Shown: positions 1 through 7,288, counted from the stretch's first letter. The stretch is 8,392 bases of DNA from ANME-2 cluster archaeon (GCA_022353185.1 JAKRWB010000185.1:1-8392); one strand, 5' to 3'. Notes: generated by a model from the letters alone, not told the origin. A program made the numbers and translations.

Positions 1-188
1 ATGAGCCGTCGGTGCGGGGTGATATCGATATCCCACTTGCGGAACTTGTCCACTTCGCCCTGCTCCTCGCTGACCACTACAGCTGCGCGGGTCTCTCGCA
101 TCCAGTCGATCTGCCTCTTGAGAAATATTTCTTCCTGATCGAAGGCCGTCGATGTCAGTTCTGCTTTCAGTTCGGTGATGCGTTTGTC
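1..188 (-). pseudogene. hsdR: HsdR continuation downstream of an in-frame TGA (partial, runs off the window)
   Basis: Directly after the TGA that ends the upstream hsdR reading frame, the same frame stays open for 62 codons to the window edge. It translates to DKRITELKAEL..., then WMRETRAAVVVSEEQGE and VDKFRKWDIDITPHRRL. These segments are characteristic of the HsdR motor region between helicase motifs IV and V, so this is the rest of the same gene and not a new one. No good start or Shine-Dalgarno is seen just after the TGA, so independent translation is unlikely. The interrupted position probably held Trp (TGG to TGA is one transition), because from memory relatives often have an aromatic-Trp pair there. 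Whether the rest of hsdR beyond base 1 is intact cannot be seen. Confidence 0.85.
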
Positions 189-1874
189 TCAATATTTGAC
201 AATCAAATCGTACATACGAACACAGGTCACCTTGTCGATACAGACCAGCATCGCCTTGCCGGTTTCCCACGCTGTTGAGTAGTGCTGCACGAAGTCCCGC
301 GCCACCTGGTCGAGCCGCTTATCGGCAGTGATGATGTGGTAGTCACGCTTGAGTTCCCGTTCCAGCCGCTGCTGGACGTCGATGTCGTCATTCTCCAGTT
401 CTTCCAGCTTCGCAGCGATGCGTTCGTTGAGATCACCGATGGCCACGCCCAGCTTGTCGCCACGGGCGTCGTAGTAGAGCGGCACAGTGGCCTTGTCCTC
501 CACAGCCCGCTGGAAATCGTATGTCGAGACGTATCCGCCGAAGACCCGTCGCGTGATCTCATCGTCCTTGAAGAGCGGCGTGCCGGTGAATCCGATGTAG
601 CTGGCATTGGGCAGGGCGTTGCGCATGTTGAGCGCCAGCGTGCCGTACTGGGTGCGGTGTGCTTCGTCGGTGATGACGATTATGTCTTCGCGTCGGCTGT
701 AGGCCTCGACGGGGTCCACGTCCTTATTGAATTTCTGGATCAGCGAGAAGACGTGCGACTTGTGCTCGGCCAGCAGGCGGCTCAGGTGCTCACCACTGGA
801 GGCCCGGCACGGCTCGCGGTCGTGGTCCACCACTCCGCAGCCGGCAAAGGTCTTGTAGATCTGCGTGTCAAGGTCGTCGCGGTCGGTCAGCACGAGGAAG
901 GTGAAGTTGCCGCCGAGCTTGCGGTGTACCTTGCGAGTGAACATCACCATCGAGTAGCTTTTGCCGGCTCCCTGGGTATGCCAGAAGACTCCCAGCTTGC
1001 CCTGCCGTTCTTTGCGCTCGCATACCGCTTGGATGGCGAGGTTGACGCCGAGGAACTGGTGGTTGCGGGCAAGGATCTTCTTGGGCTCGCCCGAGGACTC
1101 GTCGAAAAGGATGAAATTCTCTATCAGGTCCAAGAAGTTGTGCTTGTCGCATACGCCCTTGAGTAGCGTCTCCATATCCACCACGCCTGGTTCATCTTCA
1201 GCCAGGCGTTTCCAGTCATGGAAGTACTCCCACTTTGCGGTCACCGAGCCGACCTTCGCCTGCACGCCGTTGCCGAACATTACGATGGCGTTGTGATGGA
1301 AGAGGTGCCCGATGGTGTCCTTGTAGTCCGAGAAGTTCTTTTCAAAAGCGGTCTTGAGATTTTTGTGGATGTTCTTGCACTCGATGAACAGGAGCGGCAG
1401 GCCGTTGACAAAGCCCACGATGTCTGCGCGCCTGCGGTATAGGTCGCCCTTCACCCACATCTCGCGCACGCAGAGGAAGTGATTGTTGGTCGGCTCGGCG
1501 TAATCGAACACCTGCAGCCGCTCTCGCACTCTTTCGCCTTTGTCGTTGCGGAAGGTGACCTGCACGCCGTTACGAATCAGGTCATGCTTCTCGCGGTTGG
1601 TTGCCAAAATGGTCTGCGAGGCGACGGTTGCGGTGATCTGACGTAAGGCATCGTTGTAGGCCTCGTCTGGCAGATCCGGATTCAGTTCGACGAGTTTCCT
1701 TCGCAGGATGCGCTTCAGCACCACCTCACGGTCGGAGGTGCGTCCCAGCAGGCTGTCCGGTCCGAAGTCCTCGTTGTTGTAAGCATAGACCGAATCCCAG
1801 CCTAACTGCTGTTCAAGGTAGTCGGCAGTGGTCTGCTGGACGAGGGTGTCTTCGGTGTATGAATGTGGATTCAC
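189..1874 (-). CDS. hsdR: Type I restriction endonuclease subunit R, N-terminal 561 residues, truncated by premature stop
   Basis: HsdR is the ATP-dependent translocase/nuclease subunit of Type I R-M complexes; full proteins are usually about 1000 residues. The HSDR_N PD-(D/E)XK nuclease domain is visible with D151 and E165-C-K167 (LLFIECKN). SF2 helicase motif I is TQGAGKS (300-306), motif II is DEAH (403-406), motif III is GFTGTP (428-433), and a motif IV-like AMLVCIDKVTCVRMY lies at 541-555. The frame then stops at TGA (189-191), losing motifs V-VI and the C-terminal part that docks on the methylase. The start is GTG at 1874, inside a GTGA overlap with the AlbA_2 gene stop, with GGGGAGGA at 1881-1888. 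Trp is encoded by TGG within the gene, so the TGA is a genuine stop. The product is probably inactive for restriction, though a sequencing or assembly error at this base remains possible. Confidence 0.93.
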   Translation of the reverse strand: MNPHSYTEDTLVQQTTADYLEQQLGWDSVYAYNNEDFGPDSLLGRTSDREVVLKRILRRKLVELNPDLPDEAYNDALRQITATVASQTILATNREKHDLIRNGVQVTFRNDKGERVRERLQVFDYAEPTNNHFLCVREMWVKGDLYRRRADIVGFVNGLPLLFIECKNIHKNLKTAFEKNFSDYKDTIGHLFHHNAIVMFGNGVQAKVGSVTAKWEYFHDWKRLAEDEPGVVDMETLLKGVCDKHNFLDLIENFILFDESSGEPKKILARNHQFLGVNLAIQAVCERKERQGKLGVFWHTQGAGKSYSMVMFTRKVHRKLGGNFTFLVLTDRDDLDTQIYKTFAGCGVVDHDREPCRASSGEHLSRLLAEHKSHVFSLIQKFNKDVDPVEAYSRREDIIVITDEAHRTQYGTLALNMRNALPNASYIGFTGTPLFKDDEITRRVFGGYVSTYDFQRAVEDKATVPLYYDARGDKLGVAIGDLNERIAAKLEELENDDIDVQQRLERELKRDYHIITADKRLDQVARDFVQHYSTAWETGKAMLVCIDKVTCVRMYDLIVKY

Positions 1875-3322
1875 TGGCTTTCCTCCCCTTTTTTCAGGAA
1901 TCCTTTACCTTTTTCCGTTAGCCGGTACTTCTGTAGTCGACTGCTTGGCTTTTCGGGAATCGTGTATTCAATGGTCTTATTAGCCAGAAGCAGCCGGATG
2001 ATACTGTTAAGCTGGCCGGATATTTCTTTTTGTCCCAATCCGGAGGATAACGCAGATTTTGCCATGGGGCCATTGCTCAGCAAGATTAGCACGCGCATTT
2101 CCAACGACTCTGGCTGTAACTCTGGCTGTGACTCTGGCTGTGACTCTGGCTGTGACTCTGGCTGTGACTCTGGCTGTGACTCTGGCTGTGGTTCGACTTC
2201 ACCTATGACTTCTTCGATTGGCCGCTTGAACGTGGTTGTCACCCAGTTATCCGAAACCTCGATCACTGGCTCAGCCACCCCATAATCGCGACACATCTCA
2301 CGGATTCGTTTGATGCCGCTGCCTACCTGTTCCACCATCCCCATACGATAGAACATGCCGAATAGTAATGGATTGCGCGGCACACTTTTGATGCCCAGAT
2401 CCTCTTCGCGCATCCCTGCGGGCAGGCCGCCCGGTGTTACAATTTCAAGACGGTCATGGAAGATGTATATTTGCACATTGGCGGTTGAGCGATAGTCGCG
2501 GTGCGCAATGGCATTGACCAGGGCTTCCCGAAGTGCATCCTCCGGCAATTCCAGTCGTTCGTCCCGGCCTCTGGCATGAGGAATAAGTGCAGTGTTCAAC
2601 TTGGCCTGCAAGTAGGCCATCACTTCCTCATAGATGGTGTAGAGGTCGCCGGCAAAATCCTTGCGGTCGATAATGTAAGTTTTGGTCGTTCCCCGGAACA
2701 TCGCGCAGGTCACATGCGCCTGCAAGGTATAGCGGGTGATGTCATCACACAGCAGCCAGGCACCGGCATGTGTCATCTTCCCCACTTTGATAAGATGCAG
2801 ATTCTCTAATGCGGTTTTCATCTCCAGCCCCGCCGGAAGTCGGGTGCGCTGGACAAAGCGTTGCCAGATTGCCGGCGAAAGGTCACGTTCCAGGTCGTAA
2901 TTGGTACAGGGGGTTTCGTCAAAATGGATCAGCCCCTCCTTGAAGAAGAACTCGCGGATCTCATCCCGCGCCATCTGCTGTGAGGACGCGCCTTCGCGGA
3001 TGAAGAACTTGCCGCCAAATGAATACGGTTTGCTGTGCTGCTCCGGGACGTTGACACAAAGCACTTTGCCTACACTTTCCACATCAACGGCAATGGGCGG
3101 TTCGGCAGAACGGGCGATGGACTGCACTTCTGATTTTAGCCGATTGTGGTCATTTACTCCTACGATTTCACCCGCGTCAGCCACCCCGATCAGGATAACG
3201 CCCCCAGTTGCATTTGCAAAGGCGCATATCTCCCTCCCGAGATTTGAGGCGCCGGAACGCTTGAATTCGGTTGTAAAGCCTTCGCCCAATACGATAAGGT
3301 TGGAAAGCGCTTTTTTATTCAC
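1871..3322 (-). CDS. AlbA_2 (Schlafen-like) domain and GHKL-like ATP-binding protein with PESQ-repeat linker
   Basis: Predicted 483-residue protein starting at GTG 3322. This start is chosen because it lies in a GTGA overlap with the preceding stop, 6 bases after GGAGGT; the open frame further upstream only reads through the chimeric ORF out of frame. Residues about 10-130 form an AlbA_2 domain (PF04326): GEGFTTEFKRS, then FANATGGVILIGVADAGEI and FFIREGASSQQM. E14, E19 and D49 are spaced roughly like the three carboxylates of Schlafen nucleases. Residues about 260-345 form the ATP-binding module usual in this family (LREALVNAIAHRDY, RLEIVTPGGLP, EQVGSGIKRI). A PESQ repeat (about 378-406) links this to a winged-helix-like tail ending SRLQKYRLTEKGKGFL. 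Such genes are frequent passengers in Type I R-M loci (rlo-type genes). The role is unproven; regulator or RNA/DNA-targeting defence effector are both possible. Confidence 0.9.
   Translation of the reverse strand: MNKKALSNLIVLGEGFTTEFKRSGASNLGREICAFANATGGVILIGVADAGEIVGVNDHNRLKSEVQSIARSAEPPIAVDVESVGKVLCVNVPEQHSKPYSFGGKFFIREGASSQQMARDEIREFFFKEGLIHFDETPCTNYDLERDLSPAIWQRFVQRTRLPAGLEMKTALENLHLIKVGKMTHAGAWLLCDDITRYTLQAHVTCAMFRGTTKTYIIDRKDFAGDLYTIYEEVMAYLQAKLNTALIPHARGRDERLELPEDALREALVNAIAHRDYRSTANVQIYIFHDRLEIVTPGGLPAGMREEDLGIKSVPRNPLLFGMFYRMGMVEQVGSGIKRIREMCRDYGVAEPVIEVSDNWVTTTFKRPIEEVIGEVEPQPESQPESQPESQPESQPESQPELQPESLEMRVLILLSNGPMAKSALSSGLGQKEISGQLNSIIRLLLANKTIEYTIPEKPSSRLQKYRLTEKGKGFLKKGEESQ
2108..2191. 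repeat. 12-bp tandem repeat, seven units, in the AlbA_2-protein linker
   Basis: Seven consecutive 12-base units of ctctggctgtga on the plus strand run without interruption. Only the first unit (…taa) and the last (…tgg) deviate, by one base each. On the coding strand they encode the linker (Q/L)-P-E-S repeated between the ATP-binding module and the C-terminal winged-helix-like domain. Because the unit is exactly four codons, gain or loss of copies changes linker length by four residues and keeps the frame. The near-identity of the units indicates recent expansion. It is not a CRISPR array, as there are no spacers. Confidence 0.95.
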
Positions 3323-3336
3323 ACTGCCACCTCCCC
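3319..3336 (-). promoter_or_regulatory. Shine-Dalgarno plus GTGA start/stop overlap for the AlbA_2 gene
   Basis: GGAGGT (3329-3334) lies 6 bases before the GTG at 3322, and the TGA of the chimeric ORF shares three bases with that start region. The block is near-identical to the one before the ATPase gene at 6047-6064, since both derive from hsdS codons for NGEVAV. This decides the start of the AlbA_2 gene. Confidence 0.8.
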
Positions 3337-3477
3337 ATTCATCAGGCGCGGCAGGCTGTCCAGTCCGAAGTCCTCGTTGTTGTAGGCGTAGACCGACTCC
3401 CAGCCAAGCTGCTGCTCCAGGTAGTCGGCTGTGGTTTGCTGAACGAGGGTGTCTTCGATGCACTCACTGCTCATCAT
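3319..3477 (-). CDS. 52-residue chimeric ORF: HsdR N-terminus fused to HsdS C-terminus (recombination remnant)
   Basis: The ORF begins at ATG 3477, overlapping the ATPase stop as ATGA, with GAGGTG at 3483-3488. It ends at TGA 3319-3321, overlapping the AlbA_2 gene's GTG. Residues about 9-42 (DTLVQQTTADYLEQQLGW, then YAYNNEDFGLDSL) match the downstream HsdR N-terminus; the last residues (LPRLMNGEVAV) match the HsdS C-terminus. In DNA, 3351-3457 matches 1748-1854 at 96 of 107 bases by eye. Bases 3319-3355 match 6047-6083 at 34 of 37. The two matches overlap in 5 bases (gcagg, 3351-3355). Both parents are too short here for any known activity, so it is best read as a deletion/fusion scar kept as a translated linker cistron that passes ribosomes to the next gene. 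It could also be annotated as two gene remnants. Confidence 0.9.
   Translation of the reverse strand: MMSSECIEDTLVQQTTADYLEQQLGWESVYAYNNEDFGLDSLPRLMNGEVAV
3351..3457. repeat. Second, diverged copy of the hsdR 5' end
   Basis: This 107-base segment aligns without gaps to 1748-1854 inside the hsdR start, with 11 mismatches counted by eye (about 90% identity), and in the same orientation. The match stops at the gcagg shared with the hsdS 3' end. The divergence suggests the copy came from another hsdR allele or that the duplication is not recent. Confidence 0.93.
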
Positions 3478-6050
3478 GCTGGCACCTCACGGCCTGAAAA
3501 CTCATCCAACCACGCTTTGAGTCCTTTCAGGTCTTGTTCCAGCTCATCTGGTTCCGGGAGTTCTATGGGCGACTCTTCCGGCTGGGCATGCTCGTACCGC
3601 GAATATTTCGTCATCATTTCGTCAATATACTCACAATCTTTAGAAGTAATTTTCGCAACCTTATGAAGTTTTCCCATTGTATTAATAGGCAAGCGGAACC
3701 GCTGTACTACATCAGCCAGTAAATCATTCTCGATCAGCCGCTCTATAGTAATTCTGATGTCGCTGCATAAAGCCTTTGCAAGTATAATATATTCAGACCT
3801 CCCAGTTTCTTCGTAGACCTTCCTTGCTGCTCCAAGTCGTTCATTCAACAGTGTGTTCAACGCTGTCTTTGGCTTTTGAGCCGGAAGCGGCGGACCACCT
3901 GGCTCTCCAATCCCCCATGATTGTCGTAGCAGGGAAATAACATGATTATCAACCCCTTGTTTCTCGCTTGCGTTCTGAAGTGCCGACAAAAGAGAAAGCC
4001 TGTGGGTGAAGACGATTACTTGACGGAATTGCGCCAGTCCCACAAACCGTTGGGCAACCCGTCCCTCATAATCTTGATCAAGAGAAGAGATGGGATCATC
4101 AAATATGAAAGGTACATCATAGTCTTCCGTCGCCACATCCGCCAAAAACGCTGCAATCGATACAATTCGGAACTCCCCGTCACTCAAGACATCCCGGGTG
4201 TGTGCCTCCATTTTCGCATCAGTCAGCATCAATTTGTGCAACACTTGTCCCTTGGCGGCCTTTACCTTCTCAATCTCTACTCTAAGTCTTGTTGCGCCGA
4301 GCAAGTTGAGCTCATCTTGAAAACGCTTCTTGAACGCCTCCGTCACGAGTTCCTCGGACAGACTAGAAGCCTTGAGCGTAAGCGCCTTTGTGTGTGTAAG
4401 CCTTCTAGTTATCTCAAGGAGAGCTATACTCTTTTGCCGTTCAATTTCACTTTCTATGGATGCCCTTTGCTCAGTTAGCCACTTTCTTACTTCTAATTCA
4501 TGCCTCTGCTTCAAGGGCGCTGTTCGATCATTGGTCTGCGCGTCTTGCTCATAGACTGACACCTGCTCCTCCAGGTTTTTCTCCAGGGCCACCAAGCCAT
4601 CAAGTGCCTCATCATTTGGCATTGCCGATAATTTCGCCAAGTCATCTTCTGTGCCGAATTGTTCTCGACGGGCTCTCAACATCAAAAAATGGGTGCTGAC
4701 ACCTTTGCGAAGTGCTTCTTCTTTTACACTTGCCAGGTCGAGCATCGAATCGAACTGTTCAACATCGGGTAAGTCCGTCAGTTCTTCTAAGATTCTTATA
4801 ACCTTCTGCTCTGCCTCTGAGGCTTCTTGCTCAAGGTTTCCCTTGACGAAATACTCAAACGACTGTAGCCGTACTTTGGCGTCATCTTCGAGGAGTTGCT
4901 GACAGAGCACGCAACGAGCTTCTACGCCAGTATTTGGAAACGGATTTGCCGGGTAGGCCACTTCTTTGGAAAATCGCCGCGCCTGCTCCCAAAGCAAGCG
5001 CCAACTCTCCGATGCCACTCCATCTAATGGCGCATTAGCGAATATTCGATCCGCATCATCGGTAGCTGCACGCCTTTTGGCTCCGGCTTCCTCATTGGCC
5101 TCCAGAAACTCCTTGAATGCCTCATCGGACAACTGTGTCTTAGTCTCTGTCAAACGCTTGATGAGTTGTGCAAGATGCTCTTTGGCTTTACGCAGGCTAT
5201 CTGCTTTTGATTGGGGATCAACTTCTAAGAGGCGTTGATTCAGTGTATTCAACGCTTTGGCGTCATCATCTGTCCATGTACAATGGGAGGCCACATCCTC
5301 AGTTAAAGTGTTATTGTCGATCTTCTCGAACCAAGACGCTGCATCGGTGTCTGAATACTCGTTAGGCAACTTTGGAAGCGCCGAAACTTTTGACTCGATT
5401 TCTTTACTCAGCACCTTGTCAACTTGGTCACAGGCATCCACAAGCTGTCGAAATAGTCCGAGCATTGGCGGCTCATAACTCACCTCATGTTCTTTGTCTA
5501 CATAGACATGGGCACAATCCGTATCGTAGATAGCCACATTTTCAAGGTCGCTTATAACGCCTTCAGATGATATCCATTCCAACTCATGGTCTTGTCCATC
5601 GCATGTATATTCAATCTTACATCCTGGATCTTGTGACGGTGCTGCAAACACATTTCCAAGGAGTTTACCTGGCTCTCTCGCACCGCAGACATGTTTCAAA
5701 AGCCGCATATAGCCGGATTTACCTGAACCATTGATTCCATAGATGATGACGAGCGATTTTGTCCCAAATTCCAATGGTTTTCGCGGAGCCAGTGCGTTGA
5801 TTCCTACAACGTCTTTAATCGCTTTCAAGCGCAACAGCCCTTGGCCATGAACTGAATTAAATGCATAGTCAGGAATCGGTTCAGGACTTGTGTCGTCACT
5901 TAATCCCAGACTGCCTGCAGCTTCATGTTTGCAGATTTCAACCAGCTCAATTAGGTCATCCGGTGTAATATCGCCTTGTTGAATCAGGCGTCGAGCCGCA
6001 TCCTGCACCCAAAGCGGTCGATCCTTGAACCATGCAGACAACCCTGTCAT
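3474..6050 (-). CDS. RloC/PrrC-like ABC-type ATPase with CxxC hook (AAA_13-like), Type I R-M linked
   Basis: Predicted 858-residue protein. ATG 6050 is chosen because it overlaps the hsdS stop (ATGA) 6 bases after GGAGGT; a frame 29 residues longer has no such signal. A helical N-terminal segment (about 5-45) precedes the SMC/ABC head. Walker A is GINGSGKS (105-112). The long charged, coiled-coil-prone middle carries C380-x2-C383. The second half-head has signature LSDGE (622-626), Walker B FIFDDP (648-653), D-loop SSLD (655-658) and an H-loop FTHRLSLL (H683). The tail contains R766-x3-E770 (IRITIERLIE), H796 and KYSRYEHAQPEE (H821). RloC pairs an ABC head and zinc-hook coiled coil with a C-terminal anticodon nuclease using Arg-Glu-His, so an RNase guarding the restriction system is a reasonable inference. 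The His spacing does not match PrrC, so the nuclease call is tentative. No frameshift is seen. Confidence 0.9.
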   Translation of the reverse strand: MTGLSAWFKDRPLWVQDAARRLIQQGDITPDDLIELVEICKHEAAGSLGLSDDTSPEPIPDYAFNSVHGQGLLRLKAIKDVVGINALAPRKPLEFGTKSLVIIYGINGSGKSGYMRLLKHVCGAREPGKLLGNVFAAPSQDPGCKIEYTCDGQDHELEWISSEGVISDLENVAIYDTDCAHVYVDKEHEVSYEPPMLGLFRQLVDACDQVDKVLSKEIESKVSALPKLPNEYSDTDAASWFEKIDNNTLTEDVASHCTWTDDDAKALNTLNQRLLEVDPQSKADSLRKAKEHLAQLIKRLTETKTQLSDEAFKEFLEANEEAGAKRRAATDDADRIFANAPLDGVASESWRLLWEQARRFSKEVAYPANPFPNTGVEARCVLCQQLLEDDAKVRLQSFEYFVKGNLEQEASEAEQKVIRILEELTDLPDVEQFDSMLDLASVKEEALRKGVSTHFLMLRARREQFGTEDDLAKLSAMPNDEALDGLVALEKNLEEQVSVYEQDAQTNDRTAPLKQRHELEVRKWLTEQRASIESEIERQKSIALLEITRRLTHTKALTLKASSLSEELVTEAFKKRFQDELNLLGATRLRVEIEKVKAAKGQVLHKLMLTDAKMEAHTRDVLSDGEFRIVSIAAFLADVATEDYDVPFIFDDPISSLDQDYEGRVAQRFVGLAQFRQVIVFTHRLSLLSALQNASEKQGVDNHVISLLRQSWGIGEPGGPPLPAQKPKTALNTLLNERLGAARKVYEETGRSEYIILAKALCSDIRITIERLIENDLLADVVQRFRLPINTMGKLHKVAKITSKDCEYIDEMMTKYSRYEHAQPEESPIELPEPDELEQDLKGLKAWLDEFSGREVPA

Positions 6051-6064
6051 ACCGCCACCTCCCC
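6047..6064 (-). promoter_or_regulatory. Shine-Dalgarno plus ATGA start/stop overlap for the ATPase gene
   Basis: GGGGAGGTGG (6055-6064), with core GGAGGT at 6057-6062, sits 6 bases before ATG 6050. The hsdS TGA (6047-6049) overlaps that ATG as ATGA. The Shine-Dalgarno is formed by the hsdS codons for NGEVA, so the end of hsdS doubles as the initiation site of the next gene. A second copy of this arrangement is at 3319-3336. Confidence 0.8.
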
Positions 6065-7288
6065 GTTCATCAGGCGCGGCAGGAGGAGGTCGCGGGCTTT
6101 TGCAAGCTGACTGTTCTGTGCCGCGAGAAGCTGACACTGATCAAAAAGTCTACCGGCGGTTTCCTCGAATTGGTCCAACAGGTGCAAGGCCGGCACTGGG
6201 AGGGAGATGTTCTGGACCACGTCCTTGGTTAATGCTTCACGCGTTGCGCCGCCCGCTTTGGCGATGCTAAGCAGCTTCTGCTTTTGCTGGTGGCTGTTAA
6301 TGGAATTGAGAACGTAATTAGAGCCACATTCGTTTGGCTCAATCCGAATGATCATCACATGCTGATTGACCCGAGCCGGCAAATGGCGCTCTGGAACCAT
6401 GCAGCACCGTGCAACAGATGCGCCCGTGATGTTAAGCAATATGTCCAAAGGCTCGACTGAGACTGCGGAGAGTTTCTCGGCTTGGTCATCATTGATGTAC
6501 GCCAAGCCTTCGTCCTCGAATCGGTAGTCATAAATATTCATGCTTCTGATGAGGGTAATACCTTTGGATTGGTATGCGGCTGCACCACCTCGTGGCGTGG
6601 CCCCGCTGCCGACTTTGGTTGCAAGGTCGGACAAACGTCGAACCGTCCACCCCTCCGGCACGCCATCAGTGATAGTGACGTGTTCGTGGCCGGGGAAGCG
6701 GAGGTGGACGAACCACTCCTTGTAGAGCAGTCGCGCTGCCTGTTCCAGCAACTGAATCCGCCGCCGATTGTTTTCGATCAGGTCGTCGTAGGCGGAGAGG
6801 ATGGAGGCGATTTTGGCTTGCTCAACCAGCGGCGGAACTCTAATGGTAAACCGCCGTAGTTCGCCCAATAAGAGATTCTTCTGTGCGGCTCCGCCAGCAG
6901 AATTAATCAGCCTGGCACGGTTTGCCGCAAGGGAATAATAGAGAAAGTGAGAAGATATTCTTTCTGGTAGTGGCTTGAGTATTGCGACGCTCTTTTGGAA
7001 AGTAGTTCTCTGCGTCTTTTCATCATCTGGTGCAATAGCAAGTCTCCCAATGGTACCGCTATTTGTGAGCAGGACGTCCCCTGGCCCGAGGTCCGTACGC
7101 CGATGTGTTTCGGCAAAGTCTCCATGCACGATCTGCCTTGAATTCTCATAGTGGATTCGACCTTCTCTTACGTCCTTGCAACTTATGAAGTAGTACCCGG
7201 AGTTGTCTTCATTCCTGCAATCGCCGTGTTTGCCGTCAGTAATCAGGCTGCACAACTCCCCGAGGGTTTCTTCGGCCCACACCTTCAT
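6047..7288 (-). CDS. hsdS: Type I restriction-modification specificity subunit S
   Basis: HsdS sets the DNA target of the HsdM2-HsdS methylase and of the HsdR-containing complex. At 413 residues it has the usual length and layout. TRD1 is at about 1-150, followed by the central conserved region (PPLVEQAKIASILSAYDDLI, NNRRRIQLLEQAARLLYKEW; about 152-197). TRD2 starts near VPEGWTVRRLSDLATKVGSG and runs from about 210 to 365, with ITGASVARC and LPARVNQHV typical of the family. The distal conserved helix ends LAKARDLLLPRLMNGEVAV. The start is ATG 7288, in an ATGA overlap with the small upstream ORF and 6 bases after GGAGGT (7295-7300). It appears intact. Recognition bases cannot be read from sequence; each TRD should recognise one half of a bipartite site. 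Confidence 0.97.
   Translation of the reverse strand: MKVWAEETLGELCSLITDGKHGDCRNEDNSGYYFISCKDVREGRIHYENSRQIVHGDFAETHRRTDLGPGDVLLTNSGTIGRLAIAPDDEKTQRTTFQKSVAILKPLPERISSHFLYYSLAANRARLINSAGGAAQKNLLLGELRRFTIRVPPLVEQAKIASILSAYDDLIENNRRRIQLLEQAARLLYKEWFVHLRFPGHEHVTITDGVPEGWTVRRLSDLATKVGSGATPRGGAAAYQSKGITLIRSMNIYDYRFEDEGLAYINDDQAEKLSAVSVEPLDILLNITGASVARCCMVPERHLPARVNQHVMIIRIEPNECGSNYVLNSINSHQQKQKLLSIAKAGGATREALTKDVVQNISLPVPALHLLDQFEETAGRLFDQCQLLAAQNSQLAKARDLLLPRLMNGEVAV

Noticed and set aside
189..191. TGA read as Trp or selenocysteine (recoding)
   Set aside because: Trp is TGG throughout the window, and TGA ends every intact gene here, including in 4-base overlaps. HsdR is not a selenoprotein family, and no SECIS-like element was looked for beyond inspection.
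282..1166. 294-codon open frame on the plus strand opposite hsdR
   Set aside because: The opposite strand encodes a motif-complete HsdR; the plus-strand translation shows no recognisable domain and has no convincing Shine-Dalgarno. It is an antisense shadow of GC-rich codons.
2108..2191. CRISPR-like array
   Set aside because: Units are 12 bases, contiguous and in frame with the coding sequence; there are no spacers.
3323..3463. Upstream extension of the AlbA_2 protein by 47 residues
   Set aside because: It runs through the hsdR'-'hsdS seam out of frame, giving an Arg-rich sequence of no family; GTG 3322 is well supported.
3942..4478. 178-codon plus-strand frame opposite the ATPase gene
   Set aside because: It lies opposite conserved ATPase sequence including the Walker B/signature region, and its translation resembles no known protein.
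6051..6137. Upstream extension of the ATPase start by 29 residues
   Set aside because: The extension (Pro/Gly-rich) reads hsdS codons in another frame and has no Shine-Dalgarno; ATG 6050 has both GGAGGT and the ATGA overlap.
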